In this document: one piece after another, positions 54,001 to 64,000 of the stretch | Numbering within the stretch: the first letter of the stretch is position 1 | Layout of the letters: every line of letters begins with the position of its first letter | Assembly: GCA_944472155.2 (NCBI GenBank) | Contig: OX235279.1 | Location: 174,509,868 to 174,573,867, forward strand | Direction: 5' to 3' | From: Trichobilharzia szidati | Lineage: Eukaryota; Platyhelminthes; Trematoda; Strigeidida; Schistosomatidae | DNA: 64,000 nucleotides | Program-made: the position numbers and the translations under genes | The notes under the pieces: generated by a model | What the model saw: only the letters and a program-made list of their open reading frames with translations | Told to the model about the DNA's origin: nothing | Database searches by the model: none

Positions 54001-56500
54001 GAGGAGTATGAAAACATTGAGAAATTTATTTTCAGTGAGACGGAGAATAAAATTCGAGAGTTATAGAAGGTATACATCACATGTGCTCCGGGCAGGACTG
54101 CCGACCGCCAACGTATTCCTAAACCTAGTTTAGTCGGTAGTCAACCGGGTAAGCAGAAAAAAGGTGACGAATGAGGCTAGCCATTCCTCCACCATGAGAA
54201 AATATCACATCATGCTTCCAGAAACTCCAGAGCTCAAGCTTGAAATCTCATGTCCCCAAAGGGAACACAAAAGGAGTGAAAAACCGATTAGCAACACTGG
54301 ATAACATCCACATCATTAATTCAGTGACTTGACAGTCATCATTCCAACTAAATTCTCAAAGAAACGGTAAAGTTCAATTCGGGATATAAGAATAACTAAA
54401 AATACTATACGATATGAAACGCTGCATGCATCAATTTCAGAATAGACGAAAGGTATCACGTCTGTTCGTCCTGTCGTATAAATGACAGGTGTAGGGAAGG
54501 TAATTCACATTACACGATGTCCACATCCAACTAATTACAACAACTAAGACTCTTCAAGTCTACGTAGACATTACTCCAACGGGAATAGAATCTAGGACAT
54601 TTAAGTGACGATACATTCCCACTGGCCATTAAGTCACTGACATGGAATCAAATGTTTTATGAATTCCAGCTCTTGGTGGCCATCTGGATCCATCTTAGTA
54701 CCCAAATGGCACACGAGTTCGCCTAATAAACTTAACTTCCTGGGACGAAACAACTCTCCGATGATACATTATAGTTCTGTAACTGAAGTGAACTCCTGGT
54801 CAAAAGAGAAATCGTGTTACAATAGTCTCGATACTGTTTACACCTAAATACTTACAACAACGAAGATAACGAAAACCAATAAGGCAATATAATAACAGAA
54901 ATGATCAATGTACTCACATTAATTCCAATCAGCTCCATAGCTAAACTATGCAAAGCGTTCATTTTATCTGAGATGGAAGCACGTCGTCGAAGTTCCCTTT
55001 TTATTTTCTTTAGCTAATTTATGTAAACAGAAGAAAAACGAAAAAATACAGTTATCAGTTAGATGTCTAGTTAACGGAGTAGGTCAATAATCAAACACTA
55101 AGGAACAATAATTTTGAGCACATTGAAAAGTCACCGAACCACCAACCGAACTGCCACCGACGAACAGGAAGATTATCAGTAGATTCAATTTCACCCCAAC
55201 TAAATTGATTTGGTAAAGCTTACACGTTGTTAAGTGACTCTAAAGTATAGCAGCCCAAAATGAAACTACCTAATAAAGACCTTGACAAATCTCCATCGGC
55301 CAATCAGATGCATTCGAAGTAGAAGTGCTTAGTATGAAAAAAATTTATACAAAAGTAATGATCCCAATTTTTTAGGTGACTGTAGAAACTTTCAATGGAA
55401 TTTGTATGATTCCCATTGAAAGGAATGACGAATGAGTGACCACGTAGGGTATATAACCTACGGATGACAGTTGGCTGCACTACTTCCACTACTCTCTTCC
55501 AATCAGCCTGTTGTTTGAGCAGTACTTAAATAATAAGTAGATGTGGTTGAAATTCGACACCGAATTCGTGTATACCATCCACAATTGCCTCCACATATAC
55601 CACTGACTTATCTGACTGCTTGCCTTTCAAAGTAATATTGATTCATTCTCTGAGGCGGTTTCCTTTTTCGGCTGATATAGTTTAGAAGTCACCCACCCAC
55701 CCAGTGGTATACATGCTGAATAACCAGTTTGCCTTCGTACAACACGGTCATATCAAAATATTCAAATTTAATTTTCTCTCTTAATTAACCTGTTGACATG
55801 ATAATGCACAATCAATCAATTCTGCTTGAAAAGTCAATACCCTGTAGTATTACGCTGTATTTTATATCATATAGACTTATCATCTCATGTGGACTCAGTT
55901 TACTTAGACACATATTAATTAATTCGGGTTAATATAACTTCCTCTTCCTCCACCCACTCAAGTGACTCATGCAATAACAACAACATACTATGGCTGCCAT
56001 ACTCATAGACCGAAATTCTTCTCACTCGATTTGATTCGATCTGATTTGTTTTTTAAATGTGTGACTCATACTTCGCTTGTATAGGTGACAGTAAGAAAAA
56101 AGCATGTTGCTCAGTCACTCAAAATGCCAGAGTATTGATTACACAGTCAACTAGTGTATTTGGACATATTGATTTTAATGCATTCGAGCATTTGACCAGT
56201 AACCAACCTAGTGACAACACTTCTCACAACACTGTCACTTAAAACATATTGGTCAATATCCTTGTTGTTATAATAATAATAATTATTATTATTATTAGTA
56301 TGTTGACTCATCTCGGAAAATTAGTCGCCTATATGTAGTACAAATAATTAAAAAAATTAAATAAACAACAACTGACTAGCAACTAACAAGATATCAGTCA
56401 GTCAGTCAGTACACTATTCGCTTGTTACTACTCTATAATATATATAGATAATATTAGTAAAGGGATACCATTGATGTGTGAAATGTAAGTCACTCGATGA

Positions 56501-56573
<73 letters not shown>

Positions 56574-56887
56574 GTAAAAACAGAAGACAAGGCTGGCAAC
56601 AGATCAGTTTTATTACGAAAACCAACAGGTATTTATATGTATTTTACGTACAATAATAGGCTTCTGCCCGCAGAAAGAAGGCGGTCTTCTGATTGGTTGT
56701 TTGCCCACAAACGCAGTCTTCTGCTTTCTCGTTTTCGATGTTTCTCGGAAATGCGAGCCACTTGTCTGCGAATCATATTTGTCCATGTCAAGGTCAGCTG
56801 TGATTGGTCCTTGAATCAGCCTAGATTAATTTCTACCAATCAGCGTAGATCAATGTCTACCAATTGGCTAGCAGCTTATTCTCACCA

Positions 56888-56924
<37 letters not shown>

Positions 56925-59292
56925 GAAAAGCATATTGACATTAGATCAATAAATCAATGACATCTACTGCTAATTGATTGATTAGTTTAGAAATTTATAT
57001 ATAATACGACTTATCCTCCGTAAAACCTCAGTGTATTCTCTAGTAAGCGATCTCTACCTCGAACAGTTGACCAACCAATTTCAGTTCGTTACAGAGAAAT
57101 AAACTGGTCTATCCTCACCTCACATTCATACCACACCGGAACACCTAAGACAACATAACAGGAGAGTTCAAAAGACATGGAAGGAAGAACTACATCGCTA
57201 TGCAGTACTTGTTCATCCATCGAGTCATGCATTCCTAGAAACGACTCCCAATACATTGTCATTTCTCTGCTCTCAGTCGACTCGGTCAAGAAGCAATTAG
57301 ACATGGTTGGATAGTTATTAGGAAAGGATAAAAAGGTCTGAAGCCATCTGTCGTGAACCACAAGTCCCAGTCTCTTCGACCACCATGTATACGATTATTA
57401 CATAGGCCTGTGACAAATCTCCAGTTAATCACTGAATAACGTCTGTGTGTTGGTGACATACTAAATCAACATGTGGCGCCCCTTTGAAAGCTAACCACAT
57501 TTACAGTCACGCACACCTTCTGTCCTGGGTTCGCATAACCAATTCCACGATATCGAATATTTGGCTATCGTGAATAAGCAGTGAACTAATTATCATTACC
57601 AAACCGTATATACACGGGAATCTCAGTAGGACAACCCGTCTTCTCTGAGGGGATTGGGGTTCTGCAGTAGGTCAAAGCATAGAATCAATATCGATAGAAA
57701 TCTCTTCAAAATTTCGTCCCTTGTATTACTCACTCATTCATTCATTCATTCGGATTAGTTCTATGTCAGTGGGAAGGTACGTCAGAGTGGTTGGCACAGT
57801 TTGACTTTGTCCATCACACTTCTGAGTGTCATTGGACTGCAACGACTTCGGACAGTGCAACTAAGCCATTATTCGTAGCATTCAGAATGTCCAGCCAGAT
57901 AGATAGCAAGCAATCTAGCCCATCAATTCAAATATTCCATATAATTAGGTCTGTATAGCCTAACAAGATAGAGTGACGCGTTGTACCGGACTCGTCAGCG
58001 AAACACGTCGTCCGGGATTCCACTCTCGAACGAGAGCCTCCCAAACCTCCCATCTCTGAACCAGTAGTAAAACTGAAAAAAAACTGAAATGCACGTGGGG
58101 CCAAAGTCGCAGTCACCTTGAACTACCAACCAATCACAATCCAGACAAACAATCACAATCACATAAACAACTTTGAAAAATGCACCAAAAATGCACATTG
58201 AAAACATGACATCACACCGTATGATTGTCGCTTATGAGTGTCGCTTGAGAATGTCTCTCAGTTATTATACAGATGATCTGTGGACAAATCACACCATACG
58301 CGATAGATAGATGTATTCACTTCGGGGGTGGGGGACTGCAGGTCATGGTAATTTGAGATCCACTCACTGTCCCTTAACCCACTCCTAACTCTAACCACAA
58401 TCCTAACCTTAAGCTCATTTGTAACCTCACTCAACCCCACACCCTAAACATTAAGCTAAAAGTATAGATTTGGAGAGGAAGCACCTGGAGAATAATTAGA
58501 TTATTGTATCTACCCTCACCAAATCCAAAAGCGGGTATCTTTGGATTTGAAAGGACATTTCACAGAGTTCCCTGGGACTCACTGCTTCTCGAAGGCCAAC
58601 TTCTCGTAGACTTCTTTGACTTTGGCTATGATGCCTCAGCTTCGCCGGAGCTGGGTATCAGACTAGAAAACCCAACCCCATACAAACACTACAAGCACTA
58701 CTGGAACTTCAAAGCCTAGTGCTTCAAGTATCTCTCCCACTTGCGAACCGAACAAATAAACTGCCTAATGCAACATAATCATCAATGTAAAACAACACAC
58801 CATATATGTTGAACAGTACAAATTCAAAAAAGCAATTTCCATAAATTTATACGAGAGATGAACTTACTCGACGTATTTCTTCTTCTCTAATCTCCACTGG
58901 TACAGTCGACGGTCTACCTCTGTTTGAAGGCATTTCATCATTTCGTGAAGTTGAAGGTCCAACTACATGAGATCCTGATAATAGATTCTCCGATGTAATC
59001 CCACTTGATGAAGCATAAACAGATACAGGTGGTACAGGTGCACTGTCCCCACGACATGTGGTTATTGGGAAATGATGGTACATTATCACAACAACTAGCA
59101 CCAAGAGAGAATGTGTAATCAACTCTGGATCAGGTTCACTTTCATTTATATTCACATTCGTGTGTTTATTGATTAACCAATGACAGTAGAGTATTTGTGT
59201 AAAACAAGGATGCAATAATTCACGTGGGAGGAAATTCAGCCAATCAAAATAATTGTCTTGCTTTCTACCAACCAGGTGATTGACTTGAAAGA
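45904..59292 (-). CDS. unrecognised helical protein with Ser/Thr/Asn-rich tail (four exons, 5' incomplete)
   Basis: Minus-strand exons 58868-59292, 54918-55013, 47271-47370 and 45904-46547 join in frame (phases 0, 0 and 1). In order, the product has an amphipathic part ([60 protein letters not shown]), a Ser/Pro linker, [20 protein letters not shown], and [20 protein letters not shown] continuing into [16 protein letters not shown]. The tail of about 200 residues is low complexity, with Ala-Thr runs and Thr/Asn tracts. The final stop is at 45904-45906. I do not recognise the family. The first exon recalls the helical middle of sestrins (WLI-K, ELI, HH spacing), but the later exons do not fit a sestrin, so I do not call it. 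No orthologue was checked. Confidence 0.65.
46548..47270. other. gene 2 intron
   Basis: 'ACAATACAAT' tandem repeats at about 46731-46753. No other feature. Confidence 0.4.
47271..47370 (-). CDS. gene 2, third exon seen
   Basis: Acceptor TCTCTCCACAG, donor CCCG/GTAAGT. Encodes [20 protein letters not shown] and [13 protein letters not shown]. The helix-rich sequence is clearly coding by composition and splice sites. Confidence 0.8.
47371..48255. other. gene 2 intron, non-coding
   Basis: Contains an (AAT)n tract at 48042-48080. Nothing else is recognised. Confidence 0.5.
48042..48080. repeat. (AAT)n microsatellite
   Basis: About 13 AAT units. Confidence 0.95.
48256..48941 (+). repeat. 5' LTR, interrupted by a family B LTR
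   Basis: TGTAG...CTACA ends. Without the 308-bp insertion (LTR B plus duplicated CTTG) it is 378 bp, against 379 bp for the 3' LTR. Confidence 0.9.
48532..48835 (+). mobile_element. solo LTR, family B, nested in the gypsy 5' LTR (4-bp TSD)
   Basis: TGTGGTGAGAGCTGGCTGCT ... TTCTGTTGTTACA, 304 bp, flanked by CTTG at 48528-48531 and 48836-48839. The uninterrupted target is seen in the 3' LTR ('TTGGTGCTTGCACGTTAGGC'). Confidence 0.93.
48944..48956 (+). promoter_or_regulatory. primer-binding site (tRNA-Trp-like)
   Basis: TGGTGAGCCCGTG, directly after the 5' LTR. Differs from the complement of a tRNA-Trp 3' end (TGGTGACCCCG) at one early position. Confidence 0.6.
49113..49934 (+). pseudogene. gypsy gag (CHCC nucleocapsid), one internal stop
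   Basis: From tandem ATGs at 49113/49116: [20 protein letters not shown], then [20 protein letters not shown], a capsid-like helical region, an Arg/Ser-rich segment and the box [18 protein letters not shown] near the end. A TGA at 49452-49454 interrupts the frame, which resumes at once ([20 protein letters not shown]). This is probably an Arg CGA to TGA change. Stop at about 49932. Confidence 0.85.
49889..51683 (+). pseudogene. gypsy pol: protease, RT, partial RNase H, C-terminal remnant
   Basis: Protease [13 protein letters not shown] (about 50026-50064). RT starts [20 protein letters not shown], then a frameshift near 50630 with a nearby TGA. RT continues as [40 protein letters not shown] and the catalytic [10 protein letters not shown] (about 50930). 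Further breaks near 51050 and a TAG near 51213. RNase H start [20 protein letters not shown] at about 51364-51423. Then sequence jumps to a pol C-terminus ([16 protein letters not shown], about 51609-51656), so most of RNase H and the integrase core were deleted. Gag and pol overlap in different frames. Confidence 0.85.
51690..52150 (+). other. gypsy 3' untranslated region
   Basis: No coding signal. A-rich at 51920-52010. Confidence 0.5.
52155..52764. mobile_element. PLE ends as an inverted pair, no coding part
   Basis: Arms at about 52160-52335 and 52590-52764 ('AATTAGTTCAGCGAAGAG' against 'CTCTTCGCTGAACTAATT'). Each has the CAGC/GCTG-GAAA ribozyme-like skeleton with a decayed core. It is inserted in the gypsy element, so it is younger than it. 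Confidence 0.75.
52765..53580 (+). other. remaining gypsy 3' region
   Basis: 'TTTAGCACCGCTGCTAGTTT', 'GTTGAAGCGGAGTGGAGCAT' and 'ATACCATCAAACCTCCACAT' look like the region upstream of a 3' LTR. The short frame 53096-53311 is not convincing. Confidence 0.4.
53581..53592 (+). promoter_or_regulatory. polypurine tract
   Basis: AAAGGGGGGATA just 5' of the 3' LTR, the usual plus-strand priming site. Confidence 0.75.
53596..53974 (+). repeat. gypsy 3' LTR (379 bp)
   Basis: TGTAGTGTACATTGAACC ... CTTACACCTACA. Contains an extra 'TTTGAACC' relative to the 5' LTR and lacks a few bases near its end, so the LTRs have diverged by point changes and small indels. Confidence 0.92.
54100..54290 (+). repeat. 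tRNA-derived SINE, second family, degenerate
   Basis: 'GACGAATGAGGCTAGCCATT', 'AGAAACTCCAGAGCTCAAGC' and 'CTCATGTCCCCAAAGGGAAC' parallel the SINE body. The head is decayed. Confidence 0.55.
54291..54917. other. gene 2 intron, weak SINE trace
   Basis: At 54590-54800 weak similarity to the Smα-like SINE ('CTGGGACGAAACAACTCTCC'). Otherwise nothing. Confidence 0.35.
54918..55013 (-). CDS. gene 2, second exon seen
   Basis: Acceptor AAATTAG, donor AAT/GTGAGT, 96 bp, phase 0 at both ends. Encodes [20 protein letters not shown] and [12 protein letters not shown], a basic then helical segment. Confidence 0.78.
55014..56495. other. gene 2 intron, non-coding
   Basis: No gene or clear mobile element. 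Short AAT tract at 56270-56297. Confidence 0.4.
56499..56572. repeat. (ACT)n microsatellite, left part
   Basis: About 24 uninterrupted ACT units, continued at 56890 after the inserted LTR. Confidence 0.95.
56573..56889 (-). mobile_element. solo LTR, family B, inside an (ACT)n microsatellite (CTAC TSD)
   Basis: Plus-strand ends TGTAAAAACAGAAGACAAGG and GCTTATTCTCACCACA, 317 bp. CTAC on both sides, though the microsatellite makes the TSD ambiguous. Confidence 0.85.
56890..56923. repeat. (CTA)n microsatellite, right part
   Basis: About 11 units, the displaced continuation of the left tract. Confidence 0.95.
56924..58867. other. gene 2 intron, non-coding
   Basis: (CATT)n at 57731-57752. A C/A-rich tract of TAACC-like units at 58370-58447. 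Otherwise I recognise nothing. Confidence 0.4.
58868..59292 (-). CDS. gene 2, first exon seen
   Basis: Donor CGTCGA/GTAAGT; the acceptor is TTGTAAAGAG or two bases earlier. Encodes about 141 aa: a helical region with a hydrophobic stretch (LLVLVVVIM), then [20 protein letters not shown] and a polar linker to [12 protein letters not shown]. Further 5' exons must exist. Confidence 0.7.
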
Positions 59293-60044
59293 CTCTTTAC
59301 AAAAGCTGTCATATATTGTTGTCACTTTAATATAATTGGTGGAAGATATAATCTATTGGATTGGACTGAATATTTTCATAGTGTTGTTGATGATATATAT
59401 AATTTTACTAAAATAGTTGATTAGTAATAAGGAGAGAGAAGCAGGATTACTATTTGTTGGGCTTATGGTTGTTGTTGTTGTGTTTTACTTGTCCAGTAGC
59501 TTATTGGTTAATTCCTGCATTTGTTCTGAGTTTGATCTGCTCAGAGAGCATCATCATATTGTAATGCAGGGACAGTGGGATGACGAGTCCCAAATGGGAG
59601 GAAAGCACTCTCTCTGAGTATTATTACCAGTATCCCCTCTCTCCTCAGAGACATAATATAAAAAGATTACTATTCCTCATTGAAAATCCGGTGACAGAAA
59701 TACGTGTGAAGGGTTTCGCTTAGTGTCTGAAATCCGTTATTGTTTAGTCGTCAAATCGGGTGATTTTGTGTATACACAATGATATATTTAGTCTGACTCA
59801 TGTAAAAACAATACTATACTAGTAGAGAAGTTGAGGACACTGGTTGACTAAGTATTCTGTAAAAATCACTACAACTGTTTCATCCCACCCTAGTACTCAT
59901 CAACAATGAGTGCGCATCATCCGATGAAAGGTAGAATTCGTAACAGTCAGACACCAAACCCGACTCAAATTTCTTCTTTCTCCAATCACTTCATAAGATT
60001 GTAGCGTCATTCTTTTTAGTTTCGTTTCTTTGTTCGTTCCGATT
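59293..60044. other. non-coding stretch
   Basis: At 59877-59925, minus, a degenerate SINE hammerhead trace (TTGATGAGTACTAGG, GATGAAACAG). At 59575-59610, GATGACGAGTCCCAAATGGG AGGAAAGC is a second possible trace. No gene. Confidence 0.4.
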
Positions 60045-63000
60045 GGAATAATAATAATAATAGTGATAATAATAATAGCTTTATTCCAAACAGTATTTGT
60101 GGTACAGGTATGGAATTTTCAGCGTGCATTATACAATATTGCATCTAATTACCTCATAAATTTTATAAGATTTTAAAAATAAAAAGCAACAACAACAAAA
60201 AGAAAAAAAGAAAAATAAAGGAAATAAAAAAGAACAGTGTTGCATTCACATATTTAAACAATGCACCACAGGATATGAAATATAAAATTAGTGTGTAATA
60301 GAATATGTGAGCAACAATATAATAGTAATAAAGAAAGGAGAACAAAAGCTAATGGGAACTATTTGTTAGAGTGCCGCAGTGAGTTGATCGTGTCATACGT
60401 AACGGATTTCTCATCACATAACAGCTGTGCCAGATAAGGTATTGTGGAGTTTTGTACTTGGTAGTCCTAGCATATAGCTTCCTATAGTTGCTTCTAGTTC
60501 TACCAGATGAAATGCAAGGAGAGAGCTGCGTATAGAGAGGGTGTTCAGGGTCTGACAATATAGAATTCGCTAGTTTCTTACATGACATTATATGTCTATC
60601 CACAATGGTGTGAACTAGCTGGTTTAACGAAATCCCACTTGCCCTACTAACAGCTTTTAGTGCCCTACGCAGCAAAGCAAGGTCTTTCTTAAGTAGTCCA
60701 GGAAAGATTAATGGGGAGCAGTAAAGAGCGATGGTTAGAATACAAGAGTTGACAAACTGAGAAAGCAAAGACTGCTTTATACCAGACTGCCTTAACTTCC
60801 TAACGTAGAACGTTAAGCGAAACATCTTTCTAGTAATTAGTAAGATGTGAGAGGACCAGGAAAGATCGGAGGAAATACTCAGTCCAAGGTACTTGACATT
60901 AGATGTAGTTTCAAACTCTATGCCGTCAATGATAGTGGGACCATGTGAGCTAGCTAGTTGTTGTAGGTCACGTTTTCGTCTGAAAGTGAAATTTACTACC
61001 TGACATTTAGACGGATTCAGCTAAAGACCGTTTGAAGAGGACCACTGACTAATTTCCGATAGAAAGGTATTTAATTTGGAACAGTCTGACTGAGAGTTGA
61101 CAGGCATGGAGACAGAGAGGTCATCAGCATACTTGACAGAAGTGGCTTCATCAGAATGGGGCAAGTCATGTAAGAAAAAAGAAAACAGAAAAGGAGAAAG
61201 AACAGCACCTTGAGGAACACCAGCTAAAGTAAGTGAGGTAGTGGAGGACTTTCCATTGTAGACGGTGTACTGCTTCCTATCAGAAAAATAGGAATGCAAC
61301 CACTTACTTGTCCAGCTCTCACTCTGTGTTGCAGCAAGCTTACTTAGCAAGAGAGACCTAGGTACAGAGTCAAATGCAGATGTGTAATCAAGGAAGGCAC
61401 ACCGAACATATTTGGCTCCTCTATCTAAACTAGAGACCAAATTATGATATAGAACAACAGCGGCATCTAAGGTACACCTACTATGTTTATAAGCAAACTG
61501 GTTGGGGTCATTGAAAGGCTTTAAAGACGGTTCAAGATTAAGTAAAATAAGTCTTTCCATAACTTTTAAAGAAGGTGAGGTAATAGCAATCGGTCGAAAC
61601 TTAGTAGTAGGTCCACTTGTTGATTTAGGCACTGGAACAACCTTGATATTTTTCCATGAGTCAGGAATAATACTTTTGGAAAAAGATTCATTGAAAATAT
61701 CGGTTAATGGGTAACATAAGATGTCAGCACACTTCTTAAGGATAACGGCAGGAACTCCATCAGGACCAAGGGACTGAGTAGGTTTGAGAGATTGAAGACA
61801 CTTGAAGACATCATTCGTGTTAAACCATGAGAAGTAGTCATTATTTATACTATTAGATTTGGGAATCATAACATCTGCAGGGATATATATGAAGGATTTA
61901 TTAAGCATATCAACGTCAACAGAAGTATCATTCATTATTTGCTTACCACCTGTGATTTCCTTTAATAGCTTCCACATATTAGATGAGGATTTACATGAAA
62001 GAAACTTCTGGTTATAGAGAGCATTTAGTTTTTGTAATTCGGCTTTAATCAAAGTGTTCATCCTCTTAACACCAGATTTATTTCTCATTTTGTACAACCT
62101 CTCTTTTTCACGGCGAAGCTTTTTGAGTTGAGGAGAAGAGAAGCGGTCGAATTTCAAGAAGATTGCCTCTTCTGGACAACAAACATCAAGACAGAAATTA
62201 ATATAATGTGTTATGTTACTAATTGTGTTATCGAGAGCTTGTTCAGTAAACAAGCCCCAGTTTGTGTCTTTTAACATTGTGCTTAGATTCTGTATGTTGT
62301 CATGTGAATAACATCTGTGTTGTGTTTTCTTTCCAAGGTAGGAGATGACCCTTTTGTGCTGCTTTCCATATACTTTGGGCAATATTCTTATGATGCAGTG
62401 ATCAGAATTAAGTAGTGGGGCTCTTTTCCGAGCTTCAAATATTCCTATGTCATTTGTAAACACAAGATCTAGAGTATTTTCCATTCGAGTCGAGGAGTTG
62501 ACAATGTTATCATGACCAAGTGAAATAAGGAAGCTGTGATCACTAGAATTGAAATCTCCAGTAACTATAGACAAGGAGTTTCCGAAAGAGGGGGCAGCAA
62601 GGGAGGTAAATTCATCCGCAAATAAAGACAATTCAGTGGAATTGCATCCAGGTGCAATATAAATGTTCGAGATGTATATGTAGTTATATTTTGACAAATG
62701 TTTAGGTCGACATTTAGCGGTGAGGCAGTCAATGTTGTCACTAGAGAATTTGAAACATACTTTATTAGATGTACACCATTGTGAATTGATGAAGATGGCG
62801 ACACCGCCACCACGTTTCTTCCTAGAACTACACCGATCTTGTCTGAATAATTTGAAATCATGTAGCCATGTTTCTTGAAGTGATATGATCCCAGTATTTC
62901 GATATATAACGGAAGACACGAGTGATTGAAGACAGTTAATCTTGGCTGGCAGGGAGCGACAATTAGTACTCATAATTGCAGGAACAGTCATAAATTGAAT

Positions 63001-63060
63001 AGGGGTATTTTTTAAAACTCTTTGCCACATGGCATGATGCTTTTTTGTCTTTTTTATGGT
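60045..63060 (-). mobile_element. CR1/jockey-like non-LTR retrotransposon, nearly intact
   Basis: ORF with endonuclease and RT on minus, followed by an AT-rich 3' region ending in an AAT-type microsatellite (60047-60078), typical of CR1-type 3' ends. No TSD was found by eye. The 5' end is uncertain. Confidence 0.82.
60349..63030 (-). pseudogene. CR1/jockey-like ORF2: endonuclease plus reverse transcriptase, one stop codon
   Basis: About 893 codons. AP-endonuclease: MSTNCRSLPAKINCLQSLVS (start), IISLQETWL, VTGDFNSSDH and NSDHCIIRI. RT: LKPTQSLGPDGVPAVILKKC, FRPIAITSPSLKVMERLI, AFLDYTSAFDSVPRSLLLSK, AGVPQGAVLSPFLFSFFLHD and KYADDLSVSM with the catalytic ADD. A single TAG at 61021-61023 (after WSSSNGL) interrupts the frame, which continues in the same phase through YLGLSISSDLSW to a stop at about 60349. 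The ATG at 63030 is the first in frame, but the true start or an upstream ORF1 was not seen. Its intactness suggests a recent insertion. It lies upstream of gene 2's first seen exon, same strand. Confidence 0.88.
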
Positions 63061-63194
63061 ATTTCCGATCAGTAGATTATAAAAGATATTAAATACTCAC
63101 GAGAATAAATAATCCGATTAGAGGACATATTTGAATAAGATTTAATTATTTAAAATGAATTGGAAATGAACAATTAGATGCAATATGATTTGTA

Positions 63195-63425
63195 ATTTAT
63201 TAGGTATTTGGTAGCCCAGGATTTAAGCAGGCCGCCAAGGCTACAGGGCTTTACACTGGAGCTTTAAAGTTTTGGTAGTGGTGGTGGTGTTTTTTAGGGT
63301 GTGATGTGGTGTTGCTAGCCTCATAACCAACCTGCACTCGCGATATCGCATTTACTTCTGGCTAGGCGACGTTTAGCTATTCATTGGCCAGGTGTTGAAC
63401 ACGGACCACGTGCACATAACAGTTT
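63195..63425 (-). repeat. tRNA-derived SINE, second family, degenerate
   Basis: On minus: GTCCGTGTTCAACACCTGGC, GCCAGAAGTAAATGCG, GGTTATGAGGCTAGCAACAC and TGTAAAGCCCTGTAGCC. Confidence 0.55.
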
Positions 63426-64000
63426 TACAGTATTACTTAATTAATTCGTGAGTAACAATGCTCAACTGACGACTGATTTCAAATGTACACAGTTTTATTG
63501 ATTATTTGTAATCGATGCAAATACAGAAGTTGATATTGGATATAAGTATCGATGGCTGATAAGTGAAGGATGATCAAGGTATATCAGGTGAGTGTGGAGA
63601 GGTGAAATCCGAAAGATATATAAAAAATGAAGGGATATGTGTGGCAGAATGAGTAGTTATGTGGAGAATAATGAGGATTGCAAAGAGTGAATGCATGTGC
63701 GCAAATGAAAACGAATTCAACCGATATCATCAACAACCTGAAGCCATTAGTGCCTAAAGTCTCAACCAACTCAGATGGGTAGTCTGCATCTCCACACATG
63801 GATCAAACCAACAGTCTACAATAGAAACTACTGAAAGACTCGGGAATCGAATTAAATATTTCTTGATGATCAGCGTTTCTTTAGACGGTACGAGACCTTG
63901 TGATAAAAACAACTTCAATGCTTCCAGTGAACTCCATTATCGACTAGAGCGCCATTGAAAGTGAAGAAGCATTAGACAGCTGAAGAACCCCACTGAGGAG
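63426..64000. other. non-coding stretch
   Basis: Nothing recognisable. The frame 63584-63799 lacks coding features. Confidence 0.4.

Noticed and set aside
56414..56960. Poly-Thr and poly-Val frames
   Set aside because: Translation of the (ACT)n microsatellite and the inserted LTR.
58370..58447. Telomere-like CCTAAC units
   Set aside because: Units are irregular and short; better read as C/A-rich simple sequence than as an interstitial telomere.
58868..59292. Sestrin call for gene 2
   Set aside because: Spacing of a few residues in this exon is suggestive, but the downstream exons do not match and no sestrin C-terminal motif was found on the minus strand.
1..64000. CRISPR arrays, bacterial operons or phage genes
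   Set aside because: No regularly spaced identical repeats or prokaryotic gene organisation; the sequence is eukaryotic with introns and retroelements.

Overview
This window looks like repeat-dense genomic DNA from a schistosome (blood-fluke trematode). The composition is AT-rich and the genes are intron-split. The repeat content fits as well: SINEs with a hammerhead-ribozyme core like the Smα family, many Penelope-like elements (PLEs) with GIY-YIG endonucleases, RTE-type non-LTR fragments ('TWNVRTMYE', 'WIGHTLRKPS'), a CR1/jockey-like element, and a Ty3/gypsy element of the CsRn1 type (CHCC Gag box, tRNA-Trp-like primer site). The genus is inferred from this content; the species cannot be told. 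All names come from recalled family features, since no search could be run.

Two host genes can be supported, both on the minus strand and both incomplete at the 5' end. Gene 1 (about 23.57-34.68 kb) encodes a DOMON plus cytochrome b561 membrane protein of the FRRS1 (ferric-chelate reductase 1) type. Five exons join with matching phases. Gene 2 (about 45.90-59.29 kb) has four phase-compatible exons of an unrecognised helical protein ending in a Ser/Thr/Asn-rich tail. Nearly everything else is mobile DNA lying between these exons or beside the genes.

Layout: 0-11 kb holds SINEs, a 311-bp solo LTR with 5-bp TSD, PLE and RTE debris. 11-18 kb holds a PLE fragment, a cluster of solo LTRs with 4-bp TSDs, and a well-preserved PLE (16.3-18.1 kb). 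18-23 kb holds SINEs and unannotated AT-rich sequence. 23-35 kb is gene 1, its introns packed with PLEs, RTE pieces and a second solo LTR. 35.0-37.15 kb is a PLE insertion with two near-identical inverted arms of about 917 bp. 38-45 kb holds RTE, SINE and PLE remnants plus a 497-bp assembly gap. 45.9-59.3 kb is gene 2, whose second intron contains the gypsy element (48.26-53.97 kb). 60.0-63.1 kb is a minus-strand CR1-like element with one internal stop.

The recurring theme is PLE biology. At least six insertions carry an inverted copy of their own 3' end at the 5' side, four have recognisable 10-13 bp target-site duplications, and their ends carry hammerhead-like motifs. One PLE copy fills almost all of a gene 1 intron that must have been about 41 bp long before insertion.
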